Shown here one piece after another: positions 8,017-15,021 of a stretch of 20,386 nucleotides of DNA. The stretch is from CAYGUK01 sp964352985 (lineage in GTDB: Bacteria; Pseudomonadota; Gammaproteobacteria; JAHCLG01), in the NCBI GenBank assembly GCA_964352985.1, contig CAYGUK010000073.1, forward strand, positions 1 through 20,386. The letters are read 5' to 3'. A model generated the notes under the pieces. That model did no database searches. It saw nothing but the letters and a program-made list of their open reading frames with translations, and had not been told where the DNA came from. Position 1 is the first letter of the stretch. Each line of letters opens with the position of its first letter. Both the position numbers and the translations under genes were made by a program.

Positions 8017-8487
8017 TTACATCACCAGACATTTACTTAATGAGGTTGGTGCTTCATCTTTATTTTCCATTGCATGATAATCAGTTAATTCAGGATCTTC
8101 TTTTTCCTCTGGATTAGTTGAAGCAATGATAATTTCATCATTGATACCAATTTCATTTTCTTCAGGTTTTGAACTTTGAGATTCTCGGTTGTCTGAGTTT
8201 TGACAACAAGATGATTCTTTACAAGGGCTGATGGTTTTTCTCATGATAAAATATATGACAAGTGTAGAGGTGGCCATTGCAGAAAATCCAGCGAGAATCG
8301 CAAGCGGAATATTGACGTCACTGGCTTCTTTGTAGGGTGAAAATGGCGCATATTTGAAAACGCCCAACGTACCAGCACATCCTGTATTTAAGCTTATAAC
8401 AAATTCACAACCATGATCATTGATATCATAAAACAGTTTTGTCGCACCCTTTTTAAGCGTATCACAAATTTTTCGCGTACAAGGCAT
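8017..8487 (-). CDS. Small single-span membrane protein with acidic tail and C-terminal CaaX box (CLVM)
   Basis: I recognise no family. From the start chosen here the protein is 156 aa: a Cys-containing N-terminal part (1-58), one hydrophobic segment (about 59-82, VNIPLAILAGF through VIYFIM), basic residues RK directly after it, a cysteine cluster (Cys89, 94, 95), then a long Glu/Asp-rich low-complexity tail. The last four residues are C-L-V-M, a textbook CaaX farnesylation signal: the codons TGT CTG GTG ATG are followed by TAA. The start at ATG 8487-8485 is preferred because AAGGAAG lies five bases upstream; the in-frame ATG at 8502 has only an A-tract before it and that AAGGAAG falls inside its own codons. 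The positive-inside rule puts the acidic tail in the cytoplasm of whichever membrane it enters. Bacteria lack protein farnesyltransferase, so the box would matter only in a eukaryotic host; that role is inference. Confidence 0.75.
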   Translation of the reverse strand: MPCTRKICDTLKKGATKLFYDINDHGCEFVISLNTGCAGTLGVFKYAPFSPYKEASDVNIPLAILAGFSAMATSTLVIYFIMRKTISPCKESSCCQNSDNRESQSSKPEENEIGINDEIIIASTNPEEKEDPELTDYHAMENKDEAPTSLSKCLVM

Positions 8488-8634
8488 TGTTACTTCCTTC
8501 ATTTTTTTTTCGATTGTATAGATTTTTTATTTGCGACAAATCATGCGAGTAACAAGAAAAATTTAGGAGAGATTGGTCTTGTTTGGGTGTATAAACAGTA
8601 AAGAATATTTACTGATTATTATCTTTATTTTTCA

Positions 8635-8654
8635 ATAACAATTGTGATTGTTAT
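8635..8654. repeat. Perfect 8-bp dyad, operator-like
   Basis: ATAACAAT (8635-8642) and its exact reverse complement (8647-8654) flank a TGTG spacer. The short spacer gives a 20-bp operator-like symmetry in the region between the divergent CaaX-protein and FUSC genes. Chance is possible in DNA this AT-rich. Confidence 0.35.
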
Positions 8655-8788
8655 AGCATGTCTCAATTTTCTTCATGTTTGATATGATAATGACTTATTT
8701 GTATAAACAACAATAAAAAGATATTATATAACACATCAAGAACATTTGGCGTTTTAAATGAAAATACGCAAAACAAAAATGATTAAAT

Positions 8789-8815
8789 AAATTTAATAAA
8801 TTTAATAAATTTAAT
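8789..8815. repeat. Tandem repeat, three copies of a 9-bp unit
   Basis: AAATTTAAT occurs three times in direct succession, followed by the diverging run taatttataac. The unit is nearly one helical turn and A/T only, so it could be a bend or a site for nucleoid proteins. Slippage in AT-rich spacer DNA is the simpler explanation. Confidence 0.6.
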
Positions 8816-9023
8816 TAATTTATAACTAATATGAAGTATATGGGCAGAATTATTTGGAAATTCAGGTATGGCCAAACAGTTTCTTTTTGAATATTTATCC
8901 TGTTAAAATTCCAACATATTTATTGCGAACAAGGTAAATCTATCTAGTTATTTGACTAGCATACCCAAATTTTTTTACTCAGTTCGCCATCATTTTAAAT
9001 AGGCAATTTATCATTGTTCTTAG

Positions 9024-9029
9024 TATAAT
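9024..9029 (+). promoter_or_regulatory. Candidate -10 box of the FUSC gene
   Basis: A consensus TATAAT ends 23 bp before the TTG start. No -35 close to consensus is found 15-19 bp upstream, so this is only a partial promoter match. Confidence 0.35.
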
Positions 9030-9052
9030 AAAATAAATAAGGATATGTTAGG

Positions 9053-11176
9053 TTGGCTGTGGCAGATAAATTCTTTAAATTTAGTAAAATTAAAATGGAT
9101 GATCAAGCAATGGTGCTTGCGCTTCGTTTAATGTTAGGCGTTATTCTTTGCATCTTAATTAGTGTTTATTTAAATCTGCAAGAACCTTATTGGGCTGTCT
9201 TTACCGTGGCTGCATGCGTGCGTTCAACTGCTGGCGTAAGTTTCTATCGTGCTTTTGAGCGATTATTGGGAACTATTTTAGGGGGATTACTCGGATTTTT
9301 TCTTGCAGGTTTTTTTGAATTAAATCTATTTGGTATATTGGTTGGCAGTTTTTTAATTATGTTTTGTGGCCAATACTGTTTTGAGCGATTTGGTCGACGT
9401 TATTCTGTCACCTTAGGCACGGTGACTGCCTTGTTATTATTTAATAGTGTATTGCTTCCACATGGTAGTTCATTTGAAATTTTGCTTCAACGCATTGCAG
9501 AAATTAGTGTAGGGGTCATGGTAACCTTTTTGTTAAGTGTTATCTTCTTACCTAAAGATTTAACAGTTGATATTAACCTTCAAATTGATAAATTAAAAAA
9601 AATTGGTGCTACAATTTATCCCCTAATAATGAATAGTATTTTAATACAAAAAGGCGGATCAGAAATCAATAAACATTTAACTACTTTTGAAAAAGAAATT
9701 GACAAACTAGAGCGTTTATTAGAATTATATAATTTAGATCCTACAATACGATTTAAAAGCAAAACAAATATAGGTCAATCTAAATTGTTATTTGATCAAT
9801 ATTTAATTTTGTTAAAAGATTTTTATTTTCATTTTTGCGCATTGAACAAACATTATTGGATAACTTTATTTGGCCAACCATTTGAGATATTAACTCGTAA
9901 TATTTCTAATTTATTACATTTAAACAATCATCAAGAGATTCTCCAAACATACGAAAAAATAAATTCAAGTCTTGCAGAATTGAATGATCAAATTGACGAA
10001 ATGCGCAGTCGAGGTCAGTTTCTTCATAATAAACCAGAAGAAAATCAAGCCTTATATCTTTTTATTGATCTCAGTCAAAATTTTATTAATCTAATGGTTA
10101 GGATTGAAGAAATATCTTCTATTCAACAAACTGTTACGATAATAAAGCAAGACAACATTTTAGATATTGAAGATAAAAAATTTTATTTAAAGCATAGTTT
10201 TAAAACAAGTTTAGGTGTTGCGCTGGCTTTTTATTGTTGGATTTGGTTGCAATGGCCAGGTGGATTACAAGGTTTAATTTCGTCTTTAGTAATTTCTTCT
10301 AAAAATATTTCTGATGAAATGAGTCATATTGCAATTGATCGTTTGCTTGGTTGTGCAATCGGTGCTTGTATCGGTCTTGTGACACTTTATCTCTTTGTCT
10401 TTAATCTTATGACGCTACTTCTTGTGATGGCTATTTTTACATTTATCTTTGGCTACTATGGGATGATCATTAAGAAACACGAGTATTTATTTACTCAAGC
10501 TACCTATGGATTAGCGTTAACTTTGGTACAAGCAGGCGGACCACCCTTAACTTTATCTCCACCATTAGAAAGATTAGCAGGTATTTTTATAGCTATTATT
10601 TGCATTATGTTAGTCAATAAAATGATTTTACCCTTTGATGCTTTAAAATATTATATGAAGAAAATTTATTACTATCGTTATTATTTACTCCTGGCATTAA
10701 AAGGTGGAGGTCAAAATAATTACGCAAAGTTAATTCAAAACATTAAATATTGTGAACATTATAAAAAACAAGTGATCCAATCTCAAACGATGTTCTCTGT
10801 TGAAGATGAAAGGCAAGAACAAGATATTAAATTAAATTATACTCGTTTAGATAGTTTAAATCAGTTTGTGAATTTTATTCATCATGACTTTAATTTTGAA
10901 AAATCAATTAAGCGTGCTGAACGACATGAAGTATGCATTAGGTCTATGTTACAAAAATTAGCAATAATCGTTATCCCTTATTTGAAACAGCAACCTATCG
11001 ATCATAATAAAATTCAAATATTTAGAAATCTCATTGATACAGAAATATTAAAAATCAGAAAAACATGGCAAACATATTCTTATTCAAGAAATGATATGGC
11101 TGAATTAAATCATTTTTTTTATCGCATTAAAAATTTAATTAATATTATCGAAACGACTAGCGACAATGTTCAATAA
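9053..11176 (+). CDS. FUSC-family inner-membrane protein (fusaric acid resistance / aromatic acid efflux type)
   Basis: A 707-aa membrane protein with the two-block plan of the FUSC/AaeB/YccS superfamily. A first hydrophobic block (about residues 16-170) carries EPYWAVFTVAACVRSTAG and a following ERLLGTILGG helix. A polar, partly coiled middle region (170-380) comes next, then a second block (about 383-526) with QWPGGLQGLISSLVIS, and a polar C-terminal tail (530-707). Relatives export aromatic acids or fusaric acid, but no partner membrane-fusion protein (AaeA type) is nearby, so the substrate is unknown. Translation seems to begin at TTG 9053, with AAGGA nine bases upstream. GTG 9059 and ATG 9095 are alternatives that lack a properly spaced ribosome site. 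The 3' end overlaps the convergent nucleosidase gene by 20 bp. Confidence 0.87.
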   Translation: MAVADKFFKFSKIKMDDQAMVLALRLMLGVILCILISVYLNLQEPYWAVFTVAACVRSTAGVSFYRAFERLLGTILGGLLGFFLAGFFELNLFGILVGSFLIMFCGQYCFERFGRRYSVTLGTVTALLLFNSVLLPHGSSFEILLQRIAEISVGVMVTFLLSVIFLPKDLTVDINLQIDKLKKIGATIYPLIMNSILIQKGGSEINKHLTTFEKEIDKLERLLELYNLDPTIRFKSKTNIGQSKLLFDQYLILLKDFYFHFCALNKHYWITLFGQPFEILTRNISNLLHLNNHQEILQTYEKINSSLAELNDQIDEMRSRGQFLHNKPEENQALYLFIDLSQNFINLMVRIEEISSIQQTVTIIKQDNILDIEDKKFYLKHSFKTSLGVALAFYCWIWLQWPGGLQGLISSLVISSKNISDEMSHIAIDRLLGCAIGACIGLVTLYLFVFNLMTLLLVMAIFTFIFGYYGMIIKKHEYLFTQATYGLALTLVQAGGPPLTLSPPLERLAGIFIAIICIMLVNKMILPFDALKYYMKKIYYYRYYLLLALKGGGQNNYAKLIQNIKYCEHYKKQVIQSQTMFSVEDERQEQDIKLNYTRLDSLNQFVNFIHHDFNFEKSIKRAERHEVCIRSMLQKLAIIVIPYLKQQPIDHNKIQIFRNLIDTEILKIRKTWQTYSYSRNDMAELNHFFYRIKNLINIIETTSDNVQ

Positions 11177-11909
11177 ATAGTTCAGCTAAATGCGCGGTAT
11201 ATGGACTAGCAATATGTAGACAAAAGTCTTCAAAATCAACTGAAGCAGTATGATTGGCATTATCTGAAATCGTTCGCAAGATTAAATAAGGAATATCAAA
11301 ATCTTCTGCAACTTGTGCGACTGCTGCCCCTTCCATTTCCGTGGCTAATACTTTTATACCTGGGAATTTTAAACCATCATGCGATAAAGGATTATTTATA
11401 AATTGATCACCTGTTGCAATCATGCCACGATGAACTTTGGGTTTTGTAATATTAAATTGCTTTCTTATGGTCGGTGTAAAATACTGGTCAAAGTTATCTG
11501 CAAATTTTTCAACCGCTGGTTGCATTTTATTGATGATGTCAACTGATGATTTAAATATTAATTTATCTGAAAATGGAATTTCAAATCGTTTAAACAAAGG
11601 ACGAGGATCCATATCGTGTTGATATAATTGCTCGCCGATAATAATATCACCGATACTCACGTCACTATCAACAGCACCCGCGACACCCGTGAATAATATG
11701 GCATCGACATTGAATTGTGTAATTAAAATGGTTACGGTAATCGCAGCAGATACTTTTCCACATTTCGACATCGCTAACACACAGGGCTGATTAGCAAATA
11801 AGCCGCTGTAAAAAGTACGATTAGCGATTTGATATTCTTCAATGTTAGTCATGTTTAAGCGAATGGCATTGATTTCTGAAGGCATCGCCCCTAGTAAACC
11901 GAATTTCAT
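11157..11909 (-). CDS. mtnN: 5'-methylthioadenosine/S-adenosylhomocysteine nucleosidase
   Basis: Hydrolyses the glycosidic bond of methylthioadenosine and S-adenosylhomocysteine, clearing by-products of SAM reactions and feeding methionine and adenine salvage. The protein is 250 aa (Escherichia coli Pfs is 232). The catalytic residues line up: Glu12 in GLLGAMPSEINAI, the ribose-binding EMEG (191-194) and the general acid Asp216 in TISDNANH. VLAMSKCGKVSAA and LFTGVAGAVD match the family purine-binding and glycine-rich segments. The extra length is an insertion at about residues 100-155 before GMIATGDQFI, as in some larger nucleosidases. Specificity for MTA versus SAH cannot be told. It is a single-gene unit with its own promoter (11943-11951), and is convergent with and overlapping FUSC. 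The methyltransferase-like gene at 3631 is a possible producer of its substrate, though any methylation in the cell would be. Confidence 0.92.
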   Translation of the reverse strand: MKFGLLGAMPSEINAIRLNMTNIEEYQIANRTFYSGLFANQPCVLAMSKCGKVSAAITVTILITQFNVDAILFTGVAGAVDSDVSIGDIIIGEQLYQHDMDPRPLFKRFEIPFSDKLIFKSSVDIINKMQPAVEKFADNFDQYFTPTIRKQFNITKPKVHRGMIATGDQFINNPLSHDGLKFPGIKVLATEMEGAAVAQVAEDFDIPYLILRTISDNANHTASVDFEDFCLHIASPYTAHLAELFIEHCR

Positions 11910-11942
11910 TGTTATTTAACCTAGCTATAATGTTAATTGATT

Positions 11943-11951
11943 GATTATAAC
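11943..11951 (-). promoter_or_regulatory. Extended -10 promoter of the nucleosidase gene
   Basis: On the minus strand TGTTATAAT forms a perfect extended -10 element (TGn plus TATAAT) 33 bp before the mtnN start. The -35 position 17 bp upstream (TTAGTA) is weak, as is usual for extended -10 promoters. Confidence 0.55.
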
Positions 11952-12015
11952 ATAATAAAATTTAGATACTAATTATGGAATATGTGAATTTGTTAATCTG
12001 ATATTAGAGATAGGT

Positions 12016-12966
12016 TCAACAGTATCTAGTACGATATTTAGCTAATACAGGTTTTTCTTGAACCGTTTTATCCAACTCTAAAGCAGATTCAGCTTCTTTT
12101 TTATGAGCTTTTTCGTTGCTGAAGTCTGCCATTTTTTTGCAAAGTGAGTTGAAAGATGTTTCTAGAGATAAAAATTGAGAATCTTCAGTTCTTTTTGGGG
12201 CGAGTAATGAATCTATTTGAGTTAATAGATATAAGGTTTCAGAATAAAGTACTAGATTTAAGTCTGCTTCTAATTCACTTTTAAATTTATTTAACACTAC
12301 TAAATATTTTTTCAGTAGGCTGTGAATCAGGTTTATTTGATAAGCATTTGTATCCCTAATTAGCGTTAGATCTCCATTCCTAATAATTCTAGGCATAGCA
12401 TCTCGTATTTCTTTAATTAAATATTTTAAGAGACAAATATGAAATATTTCTAAATGGGGTAATAGTGTTTCAGAACTTTTGCTACGTTTAATTTCATTTA
12501 GAGTACTAGTTTCTTGCATAGACTGAATAAATTCTGTAGATATCTTAAGTATCTTAAGAGGAGGGGTAAATTTTTGTGTTAAAGTCCAGTCTAAAACAAG
12601 CATTATATTTTTTGTGCAGAGTGCGCGTAATGTTATTAAGTAATTAATTAAAGCTTTGGCGCATTTTTTTCTACATAGTTTTTCTTTTTCTGATATTTCG
12701 AGGTTTATTGATAGATTGTCGATATAATCGAATAAAGCAGCGCTGTAACTTTTTGTTAATTTTTCAACGTCTTTTCCAATTAAAACTGAATGCTGTGAAT
12801 ATTCTTCTCTTAGAACAATATCACTTCTCAATTTATCATTCAGTCCAATAAATGTGCTTAAACTAGGATAAGTAACGTTTAGAACAGGAGCTTTACGAAT
12901 TAATTCTATGAATTCTTCATATGTGAAAGTTTGCTTTGACAATGAAAAAGAAAACAAGCCAAACAT
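12016..12966 (-). CDS. Unrecognised helix-rich soluble protein
   Basis: 316 aa; I do not recognise it. The sequence is rich in Leu, Lys, Glu and Ser, has no signal peptide or membrane span and reads as a series of amphipathic helices throughout. Residues 270-305 are charged (KRTEDSQF, NEKAHKKEAESALELDK), and the last residues KYRTRYC are basic with a terminal Cys. The start ATG 12966-12964 has AGG six bases upstream, a modest ribosome site. It follows the bicupin gene by 57 bp on the same strand. A possible promoter, TTGACT (13022-13027) with TAAATA 18 bp on (12998-13003), overlaps the cupin stop, so it may be transcribed on its own. An orphan helical protein of this size in a host-associated bacterium could be a secreted effector; nothing seen proves that. 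Confidence 0.8.
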   Translation of the reverse strand: MFGLFSFSLSKQTFTYEEFIELIRKAPVLNVTYPSLSTFIGLNDKLRSDIVLREEYSQHSVLIGKDVEKLTKSYSAALFDYIDNLSINLEISEKEKLCRKKCAKALINYLITLRALCTKNIMLVLDWTLTQKFTPPLKILKISTEFIQSMQETSTLNEIKRSKSSETLLPHLEIFHICLLKYLIKEIRDAMPRIIRNGDLTLIRDTNAYQINLIHSLLKKYLVVLNKFKSELEADLNLVLYSETLYLLTQIDSLLAPKRTEDSQFLSLETSFNSLCKKMADFSNEKAHKKEAESALELDKTVQEKPVLAKYRTRYC

Positions 12967-13023
12967 AGTAAACCTATATACATTTTTATTATGACCGTAT
13001 TTAAACGAGAAATGGGACAGAAG

Positions 13024-13908
13024 TCAACACTTAAACTCTATGAATAATGTTCTTAAGTAAGTGTGTAATCCCGCATCTTGTACTGGAAAAACCACGGCTT
13101 TTTCGTTTGTTACATTATGATGAGAGTGCCACCAACCTGGCGGTGTCACAAAAGCTTGACCGGGTAGCCAGTCTAGGCGTTCTGGCGAAATAAGTTGGCC
13201 AGTTAAATCAATATTGGGACTCATCAACGTATAGCAACCTTTTTGAGGCGCAAGAAGGCAAAGATCCAATGCGACAGAATTATGGCGATGGGGTAATTGC
13301 ACAGTATTTGCAGGTAACACATTGTATAAAGACCACAAACTGGGTGTGATAGTTTGCGTTAATAGGCATTCCTCACTAGCAAGTAGAACACCATTGCGAT
13401 TTCTTTTTTGTGCATTAGCTTGGTTATTATAATATTCGACATATTGTATCATTTCCTGAAATGGATAATGGCAGGATTTAAATTGTTTCCTGGCAGGAAT
13501 TACACCTAGGTAGTTTAATAATGGGGAATCATTGACCCAATATAATTTGGATTTACTTTTACTTCGATGACAAATAGGGGAAGCGCCGGCAAATGTGACA
13601 ACGTCACCCTGTTGCCAATTGAAACTGTCTTCATCATTTTCTGAGTATCCTTGTCCTTCAACAATGACGAAAATATGTGAAGTAGCATTGGCTTGGCACT
13701 TAAGTGTTTGATCGTTATCTAAATTGATAAAACCAACTAAACAGTTTGGACTTGTAGCAGGATAGGGGGTTTGTAATTGTTTCGCAAAATCAAACAAGGT
13801 GAGTTGATTATGATTATCAATCAAAGGATTGGGTAATATTTGGGGCATTTGAATGTTTGCAGCTTGCGTATATTCGATATATTTCTGTTGTTTTGGTTCA
13901 ATCGTCAT
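13024..13908 (-). CDS. Bicupin protein, gentisate 1,2-dioxygenase-like
   Basis: A 294-aa protein with two cupin domains. The C-terminal cupin holds a plausible Fe(II) site: HxH at 207-209 (QLPHRHNSVALD) and His261 in VTPPGWWHSHHN, the pattern of gentisate/salicylate/1-hydroxy-2-naphthoate ring-cleaving dioxygenases. The N-terminal cupin (about 55-125, SHIFVIVEGQG and QQGDVVTFAG) keeps the fold signature but has no HxH, so it is probably structural. Gentisate dioxygenases are usually about 340-350 aa, so this is a short form and its substrate is uncertain. No fumarylpyruvate hydrolase or maleylpyruvate isomerase gene is near. It has AGAAGG nine bases before the start. It lies 63 bp after a LysR gene on the same strand, and that regulator may control it. 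Confidence 0.72.
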   Translation of the reverse strand: MTIEPKQQKYIEYTQAANIQMPQILPNPLIDNHNQLTLFDFAKQLQTPYPATSPNCLVGFINLDNDQTLKCQANATSHIFVIVEGQGYSENDEDSFNWQQGDVVTFAGASPICHRSKSKSKLYWVNDSPLLNYLGVIPARKQFKSCHYPFQEMIQYVEYYNNQANAQKRNRNGVLLASEECLLTQTITPSLWSLYNVLPANTVQLPHRHNSVALDLCLLAPQKGCYTLMSPNIDLTGQLISPERLDWLPGQAFVTPPGWWHSHHNVTNEKAVVFPVQDAGLHTYLRTLFIEFKC

Positions 13909-13929
13909 CGAAATTTGCCTTCTTCAAAA

Positions 13930-13957
13930 TTTATATATTACTAAAGCTATCTACCAA
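13930..13957 (-). promoter_or_regulatory. Candidate promoter of the bicupin gene
   Basis: On the minus strand TTGGTA (13952-13957) and TATAAA (13930-13935) are 16 bp apart, with the -10 box about 21 bp before the ATG. It lies in the 63-bp gap after the LysR gene, so the bicupin can be expressed independently of it. Confidence 0.4.
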
Positions 13958-13971
13958 CATGAAGTTGATTT

Positions 13972-14871
13972 TTAAACGGTAATTTGCTGATATTTACTTA
14001 TCATAAAATCGACAAAAGTTCGTATCTTGGGGACAGGAAACTTTGTTTTACGGTAATACGCACCCAGGGGAATTTTATTCGCCGCAAACTCAGGTAATAT
14101 TTCAATGAGTTGCTGATTTTTGATATAACTCTCGACTTCATGACACTCTACCCACACGATACCTGCGCCAGTTAAAGCCAGTGCTGCAAGAGAACGCGAA
14201 ATATCAACTTCCAAAAAGGCATTAAGATCAATATATTCAGTATTTTTCAGAGAAACTCGGTTTGGCAATTTACGAGAGCTATGAGTAATGTATCGATGAT
14301 GGTGTAGAGATTCTATTGAAGTTGGCATGCCGTTTTTTTCTATATAGTCAGGTGATGCGCATAAAATTAAACGTGTATCACCAATTTTACGGCAAACATA
14401 ATCGACAATATCTAACGCTTCAGGATTATTAAGAGCAAAGTCGAATAAAATATCGATATTTTCTTTTTCGAGATTGGGATAATACTCAGAGACTTTTATT
14501 TTAAGATGAAGATTTGGGAAACGTTGGTTAAATTCTAAAACATTTGGAATAATAAAATGTTCAGAAAAAACATAATTTGCAGCAATTCTTAAACTTCCTT
14601 TTGGATCACCTTTTAAACTATCTAAAACATGTTCGGTATCATGCAATTGTTCAACAATTGAAATTGAATGTTGATAAAATGTTTCGCCGACTTCAGTTAA
14701 TGATATGCCACTCGGGAGTCGATGTAAAAATTGATGACCTGAACGATCTTCTAAAACTTGAATTTGTTTACCGACAGCAGCAGCAGTAAGATTTAATTTA
14801 GCTGCGGCTTTTGCAAAACTACCTGCTTTTACAACTTCAACAAAAGTTTCTATGTATTCTAATTTTTTCAT
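13972..14871 (-). CDS. LysR-family transcriptional regulator
   Basis: 299 aa, the standard LysR length. The N-terminal winged helix-turn-helix (about residues 3-62) includes FVEVVKAGSFAKAAAKLNLT, followed by KQIQVLEDRSGHQFLHR and the LTEVGETFY stretch that leads into the linker helix. The effector-binding domain (about 90-295) starts at GSLRIAANYVFSEHFIIP and has the usual FNQRFPNLHLKIKVSE core. It resembles the CrgA/DhcR-like subgroup in which GxLRIxA is followed by a long variable ligand domain. Its likely targets are the bicupin just downstream and its own gene; LysR proteins more often regulate a divergent gene, but the upstream neighbour here (yhhQ) is on the same strand. The inducer is unknown. 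Confidence 0.93.
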   Translation of the reverse strand: MKKLEYIETFVEVVKAGSFAKAAAKLNLTAAAVGKQIQVLEDRSGHQFLHRLPSGISLTEVGETFYQHSISIVEQLHDTEHVLDSLKGDPKGSLRIAANYVFSEHFIIPNVLEFNQRFPNLHLKIKVSEYYPNLEKENIDILFDFALNNPEALDIVDYVCRKIGDTRLILCASPDYIEKNGMPTSIESLHHHRYITHSSRKLPNRVSLKNTEYIDLNAFLEVDISRSLAALALTGAGIVWVECHEVESYIKNQQLIEILPEFAANKIPLGAYYRKTKFPVPKIRTFVDFMISKYQQITV

Positions 14872-14898
14872 TAATGGATCTCAAAAAAAATAATAGTC

Positions 14899-14967
14899 AT
14901 TATAAACTTTTATTTAAGTGATGACATCATAATTTCATCTTAAGTAAGCACATTGGTTAAATTTAAC
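14899..14967 (-). promoter_or_regulatory. Promoter/operator region of the LysR gene
   Basis: A TATAAT on the minus strand (14899-14904) lies 28 bp before the LysR start, with ATGTCA 17 bp further up. Two palindromes follow: TGATG-A-CATCA (14919-14929), over the -35 position, and GTTAAATTTAAC (14956-14967). Both are candidates for LysR autoregulatory sites. Confidence 0.4.
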
Positions 14968-15021
14968 TTAAATTAAATAGGATAGAAAAATAGCTAAATA
15001 ATAGTATAAAATTAATTATCA

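Larger units (their letters stand above)
8488..9052. other. Long AT-rich intergenic region, no gene seen
   Basis: 565 bp between two divergent starts. Both strands are rich in stops and I find no ORF with a ribosome site. It contains a perfect 8-bp dyad (8635-8654), a 9-bp tandem repeat (8789-8815), a GCGAAC/GTTCGC pair (8925-8930 and 8982-8987), and a TATAAT just before the FUSC gene. It presumably carries both promoters. Confidence 0.6.

Noticed and set aside
8413..8601. Plus-strand 62-codon ORF antisense to the CaaX protein start
   Set aside because: No ribosome site; its residues reflect the opposite strand of the real gene plus AT-rich spacer.
8925..8987. GCGAAC/GTTCGC long-range pair as a structured RNA or riboswitch
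   Set aside because: Six base pairs across a 51-nt loop with no conserved motif inside is not enough to call an RNA.
9045..9131. 28-codon ORF starting at ATG 9045, possible leader peptide of FUSC
   Set aside because: AAGGA is only one base before this ATG, too close for initiation, and the codons show no attenuation pattern.
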